Positions 11,241-21,679 of a stretch of DNA of 64,000 nucleotides are shown here, piece after piece. A program made the translations under genes and the position numbers. The notes under the pieces were generated by a model. That model searched no databases and was not told the DNA's origin. It saw only the letters and a program-made list of their open reading frames with translations. Every line of letters starts with the position of its first letter. Position 1 is the stretch's first letter. This DNA comes from Gnetum montanum (lineage: Eukaryota; Streptophyta; Gnetopsida; Gnetales; Gnetaceae): positions 181,532-245,531 of the forward strand of contig MNCI01000972.1 in NCBI GenBank assembly GCA_015680685.1. The letters run 5' to 3'.

Positions 11241-11398
11241 TGGAATGATGGTAAGGTAGTCATTTCTTAAGTTTAAGACCTAGGTTCGAGCCTAGGTGTA
11301 ACCACTCAAAGACGTTAGGATTTCATTCATTTACCAAAATTCTGAGGACCTTGCTTAGTGAGACAAGCACTGTGGCTTTAGGTGATGTTCCTTTTTTT
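11241..11398 (+). mobile_element. SINE of a second family with T-run end
   Basis: A-box-like TGATGGTAAGG and a perfect B box GGTTCGAGCC (11283-11292) with the usual spacing, then a body ending in seven T (11392-11398). A T-run end is characteristic of Au-type plant SINEs; the assignment to that group is inference. The inverted relative is at 10147-10290. Confidence 0.6.
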
Positions 11399-11785
11399 AC
11401 TCACATCTTATTAATAGAACTAACCAAGATATGCAAATTATTTGAAATAATTGACTCAAATAATGGAAAAACATATAAAAAATGTAAGATATCAAAGAAT
11501 AAGGAAAACATATTAAAAATTTAAATATATCCAAGAATTGAAAGATTGTTATGAAATTATGAAAAATGTCAAGAAATTTGTAAGATAAAAAATTTGTAAA
11601 ACACTACATTCACAAGGTTTAATTACAATATATAGATCCTCCATGGCTAAGATTTGAGGAGATATGAAAGATTAAGTGGATCACATTTTTGGTCAATGGT
11701 ATCTAAAAAGTTGAAAGATATTAGGATTCTCTAGATGGTTTGACCTATTGGATATTGACTAAAATGAACTTTTTGGATTATCTAA

Positions 11786-12219
11786 GTGGTAAATATGCAT
11801 AACACCTATTTTGTATGTAGCATGGACACTGTAGGGCCCCTTCCACAACGTTTGGAACTTGGTGCATTAGAGTATGTGATTAGGATTATAATAAAGAACC
11901 ATGTCCCATACTTTTATATCTATTTACCTTATGTGGATGTCATGCCTTTGTTTGACATAGTTCTTATGGATTCCATTGAACATTAGGGATACTAAGCAAT
12001 TTTCATCTAGCAAGTTTAGATTCATTAGGTGTTCTTGTTGAGCTATTTCAGTATCTAAGCTATAGGTAGTTGTTAGTGTATGAAGTTCAACTTGAATTGG
12101 TAGGGTAGGTAGTTTGCCATATGCTAACTCATATGATAAATATCTTGAAGAAAGTTTTCATGTTAAAAAGTAAGCTCACAAAATCCCATTTAACTTCATG
12201 CTCCAATATTTTCTATAGT
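11786..12219 (-). pseudogene. Integrase C-terminal relic of element E
   Basis: The minus strand aligns along its length with 1100-1480 of element A, the region after the integrase core, including the segment matching ATTTTTGTCTAGCAGGTTGA near 12000-12020. It stops abruptly at 12219, where element B begins. The plus-strand open stretch at 11786-11986 is a shadow. Confidence 0.6.
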
Positions 12220-13039
12220 TGATGAGTTAGGATTTGGTGGGCCTTGATGTCGAGTACGCAATGTTGCCTCATCTGGACCTTGCCTATAAATACTACACTT
12301 GGGCTTCTTAATGGGATAGGTTAGCTTAGAAAGTAGTAATAGATAGTTTTAGTTTTTCATTTCTTCTTTCCAATCCATTATTCCCAGTGCATGCCTATAG
12401 TGTGATGTTTGTAATCGTATGACACCTTTGTTCGAGTGTGACGTACTTGGACATGTTACATGACTAGTAATAAAGATCAAGATTATGTCTAGAATTGTAA
12501 CATCCACTTAGATTGATATTTTTCCTTTAATTATTTACTACTTTCTTTAGTTAAATATTTTCCTTTATTGCTATTTACTATTCCTATTATTAAGCAGAAT
12601 GCATATGCCTTAATCATGAGCATTTAAGTGGAAGTACTTGGTAACCTAGAAGTGTATTGTTTGGTACACCCAGTGACATACGCTTGGCCATTCTAGAAGT
12701 AGTCTCACGAAGTCTAAGATGTATATGGATGATTAAGGGTGGATAGTCATCGCACGCAGGCTAGTTAGATTTTACTTTCTATTGTCCATTAGTTTAATTA
12801 CTTTACCTTTTTATTGTCATTAGGAGTAGCATAAAATTAGTAAAAACATTATATGCCTCACTTAGGACTAAATCATATGTGACAAAGCTACCACTAGTCC
12901 AGGTGGAAAGATAGCAAATTACGATCAAAGCATAACAATCTAGATACCACAGCTAGTCCCATCCACAAAATTCGACCAGATCATGTGTGAACGCTTGTGA
13001 TTCATATGGTTCAGCATAGGGGTACCTCACTGCTCATCA
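12220..13039 (+). mobile_element. 5' LTR of element B
   Basis: 820 bp, TGATGAG...CTCATCA. TATAAATA at 12285-12292. Upstream of it is the word GATGTCGAGTACGCAATGTT (12246-12265), which recurs inverted in the internal promoter at 16941-16961. U5 ends with the family signature GGTTCAGCATAGGGGTACC. Confidence 0.85.
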
Positions 13040-13040
13040 T

Positions 13041-13058
13041 TGACACTATTTCCAAGGA
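13041..13058 (+). promoter_or_regulatory. Primer-binding site of element B
   Basis: TGACACTATTTCCAAGGA immediately after the LTR corresponds to TGGCGCCGTTGCCGGGGA, complementary to plant tRNA-Asp, with transitions at most differing positions. Confidence 0.6.
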
Positions 13059-13165
13059 TGATGCTAGTTATCTAGATTAGTTATATTATACACAATCACT
13101 ATAAAAGGTATTAACAATATATCTTTCAAAGACTCTTAGCTCACACACATCATAAATCAAGAACA

Positions 13166-14640
13166 ATGTATCTCTCACATGGAAGTGACTATGCACTGTA
13201 TAGCGAACACATTCATTGGAGAAATAATGAGATTTATAATGAAGAAGATTGGAGTGATGAACCTTATGTAGGGATTTCTTATGATCATGACCACCCTGAT
13301 GAAACTCAAAGACTACATTCACCTAAGGCAAACAATCTTGGAGAAGATGATGTAGGTCTTGAACTAGGGGAGGCCTCAAGGCCTAAGAGCTCCTCAAAAC
13401 CTAGAAATAATAAACCAAGGGATCTTGAGGAATACTATAGAAGGCATGGTGACTCTTCTAGTTCCTCATCTTTCTCTTTCCCTTCAACGTCCAGTTTTGA
13501 TGGAATGTAGGTATAGAGATAGAGCTCCACTAAAGGGTCAGACTAAAAATTGGAATTGAGCCCATGTGAAGAGTCAAAGAGGATACCATGAACATAGGAA
13601 CTTCCCTCATAATTTGTTTGATGATGATGAATCCCTGTTGGCCACTAAGAGCCTAATGCATCTCATAGAGGCTATTGAGATATCTCGCAAGCATCACAAA
13701 CAAAGTTGTTTACCTAAACTAGACATGAATACTCTTCCTAAGTTTGCTAGAGGCTATGATTTAGATCCACAACATCATTTACAAGCCTTCCATGATGCCT
13801 ATATGTTCTACAATGTGGAAAGTAAGTGGAAAAAACTTAAGATCTTTCCTAGGATACTAATTGATAAAGCCAAAGTGTGGTATCGATCATTGAAACCAAA
13901 TTCAATCCAATGGTGGTCAACAATGTTAGAACTTTTCAATGAGAGATACCAAATCTATAAGAGAGTGTCCTACCTAAGGAGACAAATCCAAGAGTGGAAA
14001 CAAGAACAAAATGAACCCTTGGACATGGCCTTAGATAGATATTATGCCTTGCTAAATAAATGCCTAGGTCATGGTTTCTTTGAGGAAGAGCAACCCTACC
14101 ACATCATAGATGGGCTTCATTATGAAACAAGGGTGATCCTTGGGATGTATGCCCCAAGGGAACTATACAAGCTTCAAGCCCATAAGATCAAAGAGCTCAT
14201 AGAGCATATGGCAAAAGAAGAAGGAGAAATCTGTAAATGGGAGAATGTCAAACAACATCAATGGAACCTAACTCTTCAATTGAAGGAGGTCCAAATTTAT
14301 CATAAGGAAAATGAAACTACCTTTGATAAGGTGATCCCACAATAGACCTTGTTGATAAAGGAGTCTCTAAATAATTTAGAAGAAAAGTTTAATAGGATGT
14401 CCAAATGGGTAAATGATAGTGTCATAACTCTTGTTGAGATGGTCTTGGAGAAGCTCATGCAACACACGTAAGGTAATCATAATCAACAGAGGATACATAA
14501 CTGAGAAATAGCTAAGGACACTTTTCGGCAAATGAGAAAAATGGCTGATGAAAGTGAGGCTAAAGACTCCACTACAGATGAAGATTATGGATGCAACCTA
14601 TGCATATATGACCACCCAAGGGGCCAATTCGCCATATTAT
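13166..14640 (+). pseudogene. gag (capsid and zinc knuckle) of element B, nearly open
   Basis: The ATG at 13166 opens 114 codons of acidic/serine-rich N-terminus, ended by TAG at 13508-13510. A second open frame (13566-14345, 259 codons) holds the capsid: DLDPQHHLQAFHDAY, LKIFPRILIDKAKVWYRSL, IQWWSTMLELFNERYQ and DMALDRYYALLNKCLGHGF, the classic Retrotrans_gag pattern. After another stop, GCNLCIYDHPRGQF at 14590-14630 is the knuckle, with its last Cys changed to Phe. Few breaks compared with A and C suggest a younger insertion or later selection. The protein would package RNA into virus-like particles. Confidence 0.8.
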
Positions 14641-15631
14641 TGCATCTATAGGAGTATTGGAGTAGGTGCCTTAAATTTGAAATTTGTGTAAAAGCACATG
14701 CCTGGGAGACTTCCTCTCCCACAAGGTAATTTTAGATAATCCCACAGCTAATCATACCATCCTAGGGGGGACTTATTACTAGCCTCAACATGATCATCAA
14801 CTACAATGGCAACAACCATAGTCATGGGGGAGGCCACCACCAAATCAGCTATACCCATCGAAACATCATGGATATTATGTTCAACACCCTATTTCTCCAA
14901 CTAGTTTGATGTCCTTCACTTCTAATCACCACTACCACTCTCTTGAGTATCATCAATACATGACATCCCCTAAAAATTCACCACCTTGCATCTCTTACCA
15001 TCCCACCTACCCTCGATATTCTCATAATTCACCTCCTCTAATGCCATTTCCAGTAACTCAGGAAGGTCCAACACCCTAATATCAACAAACAAATGCCACT
15101 TGTGTTGCAAATGTGCATAGACATGTTGACTGTAGTGGGTTCCAATCGCAACGTTAGAAATGTCCCTTCTAGAGGAAAGGTCATAAGCTGAAGCAAACCA
15201 TGTATGGACCCACCATAGCAATCGAGCCAACACAAGGCCAATATGGTGCACCACCTTTCCTGCCTCAACCAATGTCCTCTAATTATACACAAGGGCCACT
15301 ATCCATTAGTACTCCAATCCCACATCCAAGCAATGAATCTACAAATGTGGGGAGACAAATAAATCCATGCATACGACCTCATAATCAAGGGTGCAGTCAT
15401 GGGCCAGCCATCCATAATGTTCACACATCTCATAGCTTGACCCACCATACATATAACAATCAAGTGTGTGACCAAAAATTTTTCTACCTAGCCACCACAC
15501 CACTAAGAAGCACCCAATGGCCAGGGCATGATGGGTTTCCAATGTCTCATACATGCATGGATCCTCTTCATCCACTTATTAATCCTAGCCATGGTCAAGT
15601 GTTTAGTCATGGGGGTTACCCCCCATTCTAA
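14641..15631 (+). pseudogene. Pro/His/Tyr-rich gag C-terminal extension of element B
   Basis: The frame runs on through a low-complexity segment rich in Pro, His, Gln, Tyr and Ser; the best open part is 15200-15631 (143 codons). The corresponding region of element D (51522-52235, minus) has the same composition and is open for 237 codons. No enzymatic domain is visible. It ends at TAA near 15630, after which the sequence is noncoding, so this is the true end of the gag ORF in pol-less members. Confidence 0.6.
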
Positions 15632-15639
15632 TCTCTAGG

Positions 15640-16556
15640 ATTTTTAAGTGCTTTTTCCCTTTTTGTTTTACAATTTTTTATCATTTTCCTATTTCTTCTA
15701 CTTTTTTCTAGTTGTGATTTTAATTTTCTTGTATGTAATCTTGCTATTGATCATGTTGCCCATTAAGGTGAGGTTTTTCTCTATGTTATTGAGTTACAAG
15801 GGATTGATTATTCAAACATTGAGACCACGACATCCATCCACCCATTCCATTAATAAGAGGTTCTTGCTTTGGTTATGATGGTAATCTTTTTCATCATCCA
15901 AACTCTAAATAAATTCATAATCATTGTGTTTGGATGGAAGAGTGCAGAACTAAGAAGGAATGTAACGAGTGTGACATCAAGGGGATTTGTGGACTCTTTT
16001 TCGATACTTCTATGAGTTCTATTATTTTGCTGAGGTTGTAATTGTATCCTTGTAGATCTAATGGAAAATGGGAGTAAGAGGAATCTCACACAACATTGAA
16101 TAAGCTTCTATGGGTCCCATTGGAAAGACATGTACCCATGCTTGAAGGTTGGTGGCTTCACAAAACCCATAAAAAAATGAATAACTGTGTCATAATAATG
16201 CTCCTCCCTTGGAAAAAATGTCAAGTGATGTTACTTCTCATGACTTTGAAGTCTTATGGTTATCTATTGATGAGATGAAATGATACGATGTTAATGAAAG
16301 GTGGTTTGGACTTGGTTTGAAGCTTGGAAAGATTGACACATGATTATTTAACCATTAATAACACACAAGATTTCATTGTGACCATAGTACAACACCTCAT
16401 GTTCCGATTTCTATGATCCCTTCTATGGTCCATCTCATCTCGTTGTCCGGATGCTTATAACTTGTGGTTTTGTGTAACATAGAGTTGTTATCTCAATTTA
16501 GTGTTTTGACATGTGTGTTTTATTTCACAGGTATGCGTTGCATGCAACTCCGCTAG
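15640..16556 (+). other. Noncoding spacer of element B
   Basis: T-rich start (15650-15760), then sequence matching D (51000-51180) and E (10880-11000) on the opposite strand, with a CATCAAGGGGATTTGTGGA block near 15974. No credible ORF. A TTTATTTCACAG|GT motif ends at 16530, a possible 3' splice site ahead of the conserved block. Confidence 0.55.
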
Positions 16557-16636
16557 TGCCTATGGACATTTTAGGCATAGTTACACAAGGGCATCATAGG
16601 CTAGAGCCTACTTTGGGGAGGACCCACTTGTGTAAC
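16557..16636 (+). other. Conserved ~80-bp noncoding block, copy in element B
   Basis: Runs from TGCCTATGGACATTTTAGG to GGGGAGGACCCACTTGTG and contains the imperfect hairpin TAGGCTAGAGCCTA. Shared with C, D and E at the same relative place; one of the best conserved noncoding pieces outside U5. Confidence 0.65.
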
Positions 16637-16940
16637 TTTTGTGACTTGTACTTGTTTAACATGACCACATCATTTTTCACCTTCGATGCACTCCATTTGT
16701 TATATCTTATTGTTTCCCTTATCCTAAATATAATCTATCCTATAATCATGCTTTCAACACCCTTTTCTTGCTCATTCACGTACTTTTAATGTTGATGACT
16801 TCACCTTATCCTATTTTTGGTGCCTCTAATTAAATTTTCACTTACTCAAACTGTAAAATTCAACTTTCAACCTTCCAATCAATCCTAGAGCTTCAGTTTG
16901 CATGCTTATTGGCCCCATAAAAATCGAGATTTTTGGACCT

Positions 16941-17030
16941 CAATGTTGTGTACCCGACATCGGGTCTGACTTGACGTCACATACACAACGTTGTGTACCT
17001 AATGTTGGGTCTAAAAAAAGTATATATAGT
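16941..17030 (+). promoter_or_regulatory. Putative internal promoter of element B env-like ORF
   Basis: TATATATAG at 17021-17029, preceded by repeated words around GTTGTGTACC and CGACATCGGGTC (16941-17010). The reverse complement of 16941-16961 matches the word upstream of the LTR TATA box (12246-12266) at 17 of 21 positions. Element C has a comparable arrangement. No transcript evidence is available. Confidence 0.5.
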
Positions 17031-17521
17031 TGACCCCCACATAACATGAACTTCATTTCTCTCATTTGTTACTAGGGGAGTTGTTGCCATTTTTTCTCGC
17101 AACTTAGAGATGTACGCCTCCATCTTCCACTTGCGATATCTAGCTCTCTAACGCTCTAATTTCCGTACCATTTGAATCTATCTAAACCTGGAGTGTTTAA
17201 CGTAGTTGTGGGAGGATGTGTATGTGCAAACCTTCTACTAATTTATTAAAATTTGCTATTGCCTGGAAGGTATTATAAGGGTAAGAATGTTAAAAACTTT
17301 AGGACTTATAATGAAAAATCATTAATGATAGTGCCAAACGTCCAATTTCTCTAACCCTCATGCCTATAACCATTATTTTAAGCCACATATAATGAAAAAG
17401 GAACTAGTTGCGATGGGTTGTAGAAAGAGATAGACACTTTTTGGGGGGGTTTTTTGTGAAAATTTTTCTAACCCTATAATCATATCCATAATGAGCTTAA
17501 TGAACTAAGGTTATGAGTAAG

Positions 17522-17584
17522 GTATGAATGGATTAATGATAATAAACATAAACTTGGTAACACTTGGTTTTTGTTTGATTGTAG
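17522..17584 (+). other. Putative 63-bp intron before the env-like ATG of element B
   Basis: AAG|GTATGAATGG at the left and TTTGTTTGATTGTAG|ATGG at the right. Elements C (41739-41800) and D (50079-50018, minus) have introns of 62 bp at the same place with the same edges. The length is near the lower limit for plant introns. Confidence 0.6.
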
Positions 17585-19513
17585 ATGGCCCCAAAAAAGA
17601 GGTGCTGAGGGTGAACCCTCATGAAGAGCTGCTAAGCGTCCACGTGGTGGTCATGGCTAGTAAGGAGAACATGAAGAACATGCCAAACAAGAGGCTCGGT
17701 CTTTCAATATCCATTAAGATGCCCCTACTACTAGGTAATTAGCCCAAGGGAAGACGATAGAAGTATCGACTCCTGAAAAGGGACAACATCTGATGTTGCC
17801 CCTTGACTACCTCGCTACCATCTTGGAAAAGTTTGCATTGGCCTCAGTCATTGTGGAAATGAAATTTGGCCTGTTTATGGAATTTTCCCTAGAAGTGATG
17901 TAGATGCAACTCAAAACATCCTCATTGTGGCCAATCCTATCAAATAGTGGCAAATGGTACCTAGGGGAAGTTTATCAATTCTGGCACAATAAGGATTAAG
18001 GTACCACTATGAATATCTGTGAGGTTAATGTCTCTGACATAGTCAAAGATATAGCTGTAGCTCTTAACCTACCCAATGAAGGGACCAAGGTTGCTCACTT
18101 ATCCACTAGATTTGACCCTGAAACAAAGAGACTGTGGTTGAGGCAGGCATAAAACAAAGAAGATAAGTCATATAATGAGATAACTTTGGAAGAGAGAACA
18201 TACTTTAAGATTGGGACATACCACCTATTTCCTACTAAGGGGCTTAATCAAATATTGACTTATGTGGCTAGGGGAAGTGCCATTCTAATGGAAAAAATTG
18301 CAATCAACCTTCCCCAGTATTACTTCACAGAAATCCAACGGCGGTTTGAAGAAATGAAGTCAAGGAGACCAACACTTCAATTTCCCTATCTAATCAGAAA
18401 ACTGTGCAAGTGCATGAGGATCTTAGGATATACCAATGATGTCCTTCATAAGGCTCAACAAGCCTCCTTTATAGAGCTCCTCAAAATTGTAGCACTAAGA
18501 AAAGGTTCTGGTGAGGAGCAAGAAGTTGAAAAAGAGGTAGAACTAAGAACTAAAATGCAATAAAAGCCTAAGTAGCACTCGCAAGCACAAGCTCTACCAC
18601 CATTGCTGCAAGATTATAGATCGTCAATGAGCCACTTGCCAAGAATCACTGAGACCATTAGCTAGGGGAGCAAGGATGAGGCCAATCTCTTCCAGGTTAT
18701 GGATGATGCCATACAATCCACCATATTAGTTGATCCAACAAGGGGAGAGATCTTGATTCAATCAGGAGGAGGGGGATCCCAATGATCACACCAGATCTCT
18801 GGGAATGTTGCATCCTTTCAAGTCACCATGAAAATTGGTGAAGGTGCCATAGTTGTGGTGCTACAACACAAGGATGCAACTGGCACAGTAGAGGTGATCA
18901 TTGTTCACATCAAAGATTCATTCAATGTTCCTATTATGCCTTTGACTAATTTAGTAGGAACTAGGAATGCACAAATGTTGGTTGAGATCTCAATGACTCC
19001 TGCAGTGCATTAGGACGTGCTTGATCATTTGCTGTAGATAGGTCAAGTGATGACCACTTTGTTTGACATCCCTAGCAATGTCACTATAGCTCAATCAAAC
19101 CTCATCACAACCAAAGGAAAGTTGGTCATGGTTGAGGTTAAGGAAAAACATGTAGAAGCTAAAGTACAAAGATTGCAAGAAGAGTTGGTTGCCTTGCATG
19201 CTAAATGATGAGATCTTGCCCGATGTGTCACACCTGATTAATTGGAACAATTTCAGATAAAAGAGCTTGCCAAGTTAGTGAAAGAGAGAGTAGTTGTAGA
19301 GCAAGAAAAGGAGATGGCAGTCTGGAATGCCTCCACTACAGATGTACGAACCCATGCACATAAAAAGGCATTAATCATCACCCAAGAAGAGAACAAGTAG
19401 CTCACTATAGAGAATGCCCAATTGACCATAGTAGAGAAGAAAAAGAACATTTTGGAAGAGAGTGTTCACCAATTAAGAGAATAACTAGTGAGGGTTAACT
19501 AGGATATGAGTAG
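17585..19513 (+). pseudogene. env-like third ORF of element B, truncated
   Basis: Starts ATGGCCCCAAAAAAG at the splice junction and decays quickly into several frames. The best open part (18186-18563) reads HLFPTKGLNQILTYVARG, AILMEKIAINLP and LQFPYLIRKLC, resembling the putative plant transposon protein domain found in Athila third ORFs. A Lys/Glu-rich probable coiled coil follows (19120-19480). The C-terminal CLW motif region seen in C and D is missing because an LTR cuts in at 19514. No signal peptide or membrane segment is evident, so a true envelope role is doubtful. Confidence 0.65.
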
Positions 19514-20090
19514 TGATGAGTGGCGAGGTACCCCTACACTCAACCATATGAATATGAGCGTCTCACACACGATCCGGTCAAACTCCAAGGACTAAGTGCA
19601 TACGCGCCTTATGGAACACTTAAGGTTAATCAATCGTTGTCTTCCCAGACTTACTTGTATTGTCATGGTTGTATGGTTAAGTAAGTTTGAGGTATATGAT
19701 TTGTATGTCTTTTATCTTTTTATCACCTATGCTAAGAGAGGAAAGGGTGAAGAGACTAAGTAACTAACTTTCACTAACTAAGCTTTAATCGTCCTAGCAT
19801 TAGTATCCGTTCCCACTTTCCGTACACACCCTGAACCAGTGCAACGCTACTGGGATTACCAAACACTATCGTTACTGGGTTACCAAGCGTAGCACACGTG
19901 CTCGAAGTAGTCATACTGAATGCACTTAACTAGGAGTTGAGGGTTGAGAGAGATTAATTATCTAAGAAAGCATTTAAGCATTTAACATTAATTAAATCCT
20001 AATTAGCTTAGTCCATGCACTGCAAGGTTTATCTGAAAGTTCGTCTTTATTTTTGTACACAAATGTGTGCTCAGGTACAATTTGCTCAAA
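19514..20090 (-). mobile_element. LTR fragment F of the Athila-like family
   Basis: The minus-strand 3' end of an LTR: at 19514 it opens TGATGAGTGGCGAGGTACC on the plus strand, the U5 end, and stays alignable to the solo LTR at 22360-23362 up to about 20090 (CTTTATTTTTGTACACAAA..CTCAGGTAC). Beyond that it stops matching before the TATA box, so it is truncated. No primer site adjoins it; the left flank is AGTAG. Confidence 0.75.
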
Positions 20091-20394
20091 TAATTTTAAC
20101 AATTTTTCTTGCTTATTGGGAGGACTTAAAGAGTTCAAATTTTATAATTTCTTCTTACCTTCTCGCATGTAGTAAGGCCTTTTCTTTATGTACATATTCT
20201 TTGATTGATGGAATCTAATGGATGATATGGTTGTTAACCTGGTAAATTTTAAAAACAAGAACTTCTACACCTCTAGCAGCCTAGATCTTGGGAAGATCTT
20301 TGGCAAGATCATACTGTGATGATCCTAGCTAATGCTGAGGAAAACGGCGACGAGCTCTCTGCTGATACACATGTCTTGCCATAATCATAAATAA
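20091..20394. other. Unassigned sequence
   Basis: About 300 bp with no match elsewhere in the window. It contains an AGATCTTGGGAAGATCT near-palindrome at 20283-20299. No coding potential seen. Confidence 0.3.
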
Positions 20395-20990
20395 CCAATT
20401 ATTTATAAATCTTCCCTAACCAAAGAGTCAATGTAGGGGAGCCAATAATTATATTTATCTCGGTTATATATAATGATATATTTATAATCATAAACATAAA
20501 TGATTATATATAATGATTATAAACATTTCATCATAAATAAATTCAATTATTTATAATTATTTCATTATATATATCTTATGGATAATGCTAACCGAGATAT
20601 AATCATCATGGGTTAGCATTATGAATGAATAAATAATATCTCTAAAATTATGGATTATGAGTAATATTTCATCATATTTTGGCTTTATTTATTATGAAAT
20701 GTTTACCGTTCGAATGAATCTTATAATCCATAATATCTCAGATTATAATTATAGATTATTGCTCTAATTATAATAATCTCATAACATTTATTGGATTCCA
20801 CAATAATTATAATATAATAATTATGAATGAGGTGTTAGCATCATTTATATCTTGTCCATTGTAACAATAATGCCAATATACAAAAGTTTGTGATATAATA
20901 ATAACATTATTTATGCATTTGTAAAGTGATTTTTTATATCTCCATGAACAAATATGCATTACAAATATATGTTGTAGTGCCAATTTAGTT
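20395..20990. repeat. Extremely A/T-rich segment with inverted repeats
   Basis: Runs of ATAATTAT, TATATAATGATT and related words. A perfect 12-bp inverted repeat ATAATGCTAACC (20582-20593) / GGTTAGCATTAT (20611-20622) encloses a 17-bp loop; TATCTCGGTT near 20455 pairs with AACCGAGATA near 20590. Probably part of a non-autonomous DNA element or Helitron body, but no ends are recognised. Confidence 0.5.
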
Positions 20991-21000
20991 TAATCTCTTT

Positions 21001-21240
21001 GTATTCCCTCACCCACATGCACCACATGCATGGGAGCTAAAGAATTAGTGCAGGGGAGTTGAATCTCTACTTGATTAATGCCTCCTAATCCCTAAGCTTC
21101 CCATTTGTCTCTTTGTATTCCCTCACATGCATGCACTACATGTAAAGGAGCCAAAGAGTCACTACAGGGGAGCCAAATCTCTATTCAATTAATGTCCCTT
21201 GACCCTTGGGCTTCCCATTCATCTCTTCGTATTCCCTCAC
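21001..21240 (+). repeat. 114-bp tandem repeat, 2.1 copies
   Basis: GTATTCCCTCAC recurs at 21001, 21115 and 21229, giving a 114-bp period. Each unit has ACATGCA, CAGGGGAG and CTTCCCATT-T/C-ATCTCTT blocks. A related piece (AAAGAGTCAATGTAGGGGAGCCA) sits alone near 20418, so the array is connected with the A/T-rich segment. Confidence 0.8.
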
Positions 21241-21249
21241 GTGTAAGGC

Positions 21250-21440
21250 TTGATGTGGGTAATAATGAATATTTATTATTATAAACGATGGGTACTATTG
21301 AATATTTATTATTATTATAAATGGTGATGGTTACGATTACAGTAATAATGAATATTTATTATTATTATAAACGATGATGATTATGGTTACAGTGACAATT
21401 ACGATCATGGCAACGATTTAGGTGATGACGGTTACAGTGT
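21250..21440 (+). repeat. Short tandem repeat of GAATATTTATTATTATTATAAA units
   Basis: Three units centred at 21270, 21310 and 21360, each followed by CGATG or GGTGATG, then a degenerate GATTACGGTTACAG tract. Confidence 0.6.
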
Positions 21441-21679
21441 GATGTAGTATTTAAAGATATTGAACTTAAGCATCATGTTACAAGATTAAGAGGTGCAATA
21501 TTGAAATTCATGCATTTTTAGAAATATGGATTTTGTTGCTAGTAGTCCCAATAGAGAAGGTGAAAAACACTTTCTTCAAGATTAGCAATAACAACCATCT
21601 ATTGCAACAAGTAGTGCAACAACTATCTACTGCGACAAGTAATGCAATCTCTGCTTATATGTGATGGTGCAAGGGTAAT

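Larger units (their letters stand above)
8083..12219 (-). mobile_element. Athila-type element E, older fragment carrying nested insertions
   Basis: Minus-strand remnant containing, from high to low coordinates: integrase C-terminus (12219-11786), post-integrase spacer (about 11780-10290), the conserved noncoding block (8943-8868) and the beginning of the env-like ORF (about 8560-8083). It was cut on the right by element B and on the left by element A, and it holds one solo LTR and several SINEs. The homology of 10290-11100 with 50550-51260 of element D and of 8200-8560 with 17830-18000 of element B fixes its identity. Confidence 0.7.
12220..19513 (+). mobile_element. Athila-like element B lacking pol
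   Basis: Plus-strand element: 5' LTR (12220-13039), primer site, gag (13166-15630), spacer with the conserved block, internal TATA region, short intron and env-like ORF. No protease, RT or integrase lies between gag and the env-like ORF, and the join is seamless. It is truncated at 19513 by a minus-strand LTR. It was inserted in integrase of element E after ATAGT (12215-12219). It probably depended on proteins of autonomous relatives such as A and C. Confidence 0.8.

Noticed and set aside
9962-11398. tRNA genes
   Set aside because: A and B boxes are present but cloverleaf arms are not; these are SINE heads.
20582-20622. Factor-independent terminator or microRNA gene
   Set aside because: A 12-bp A/T-rich stem in a eukaryotic repeat; too short and no context.
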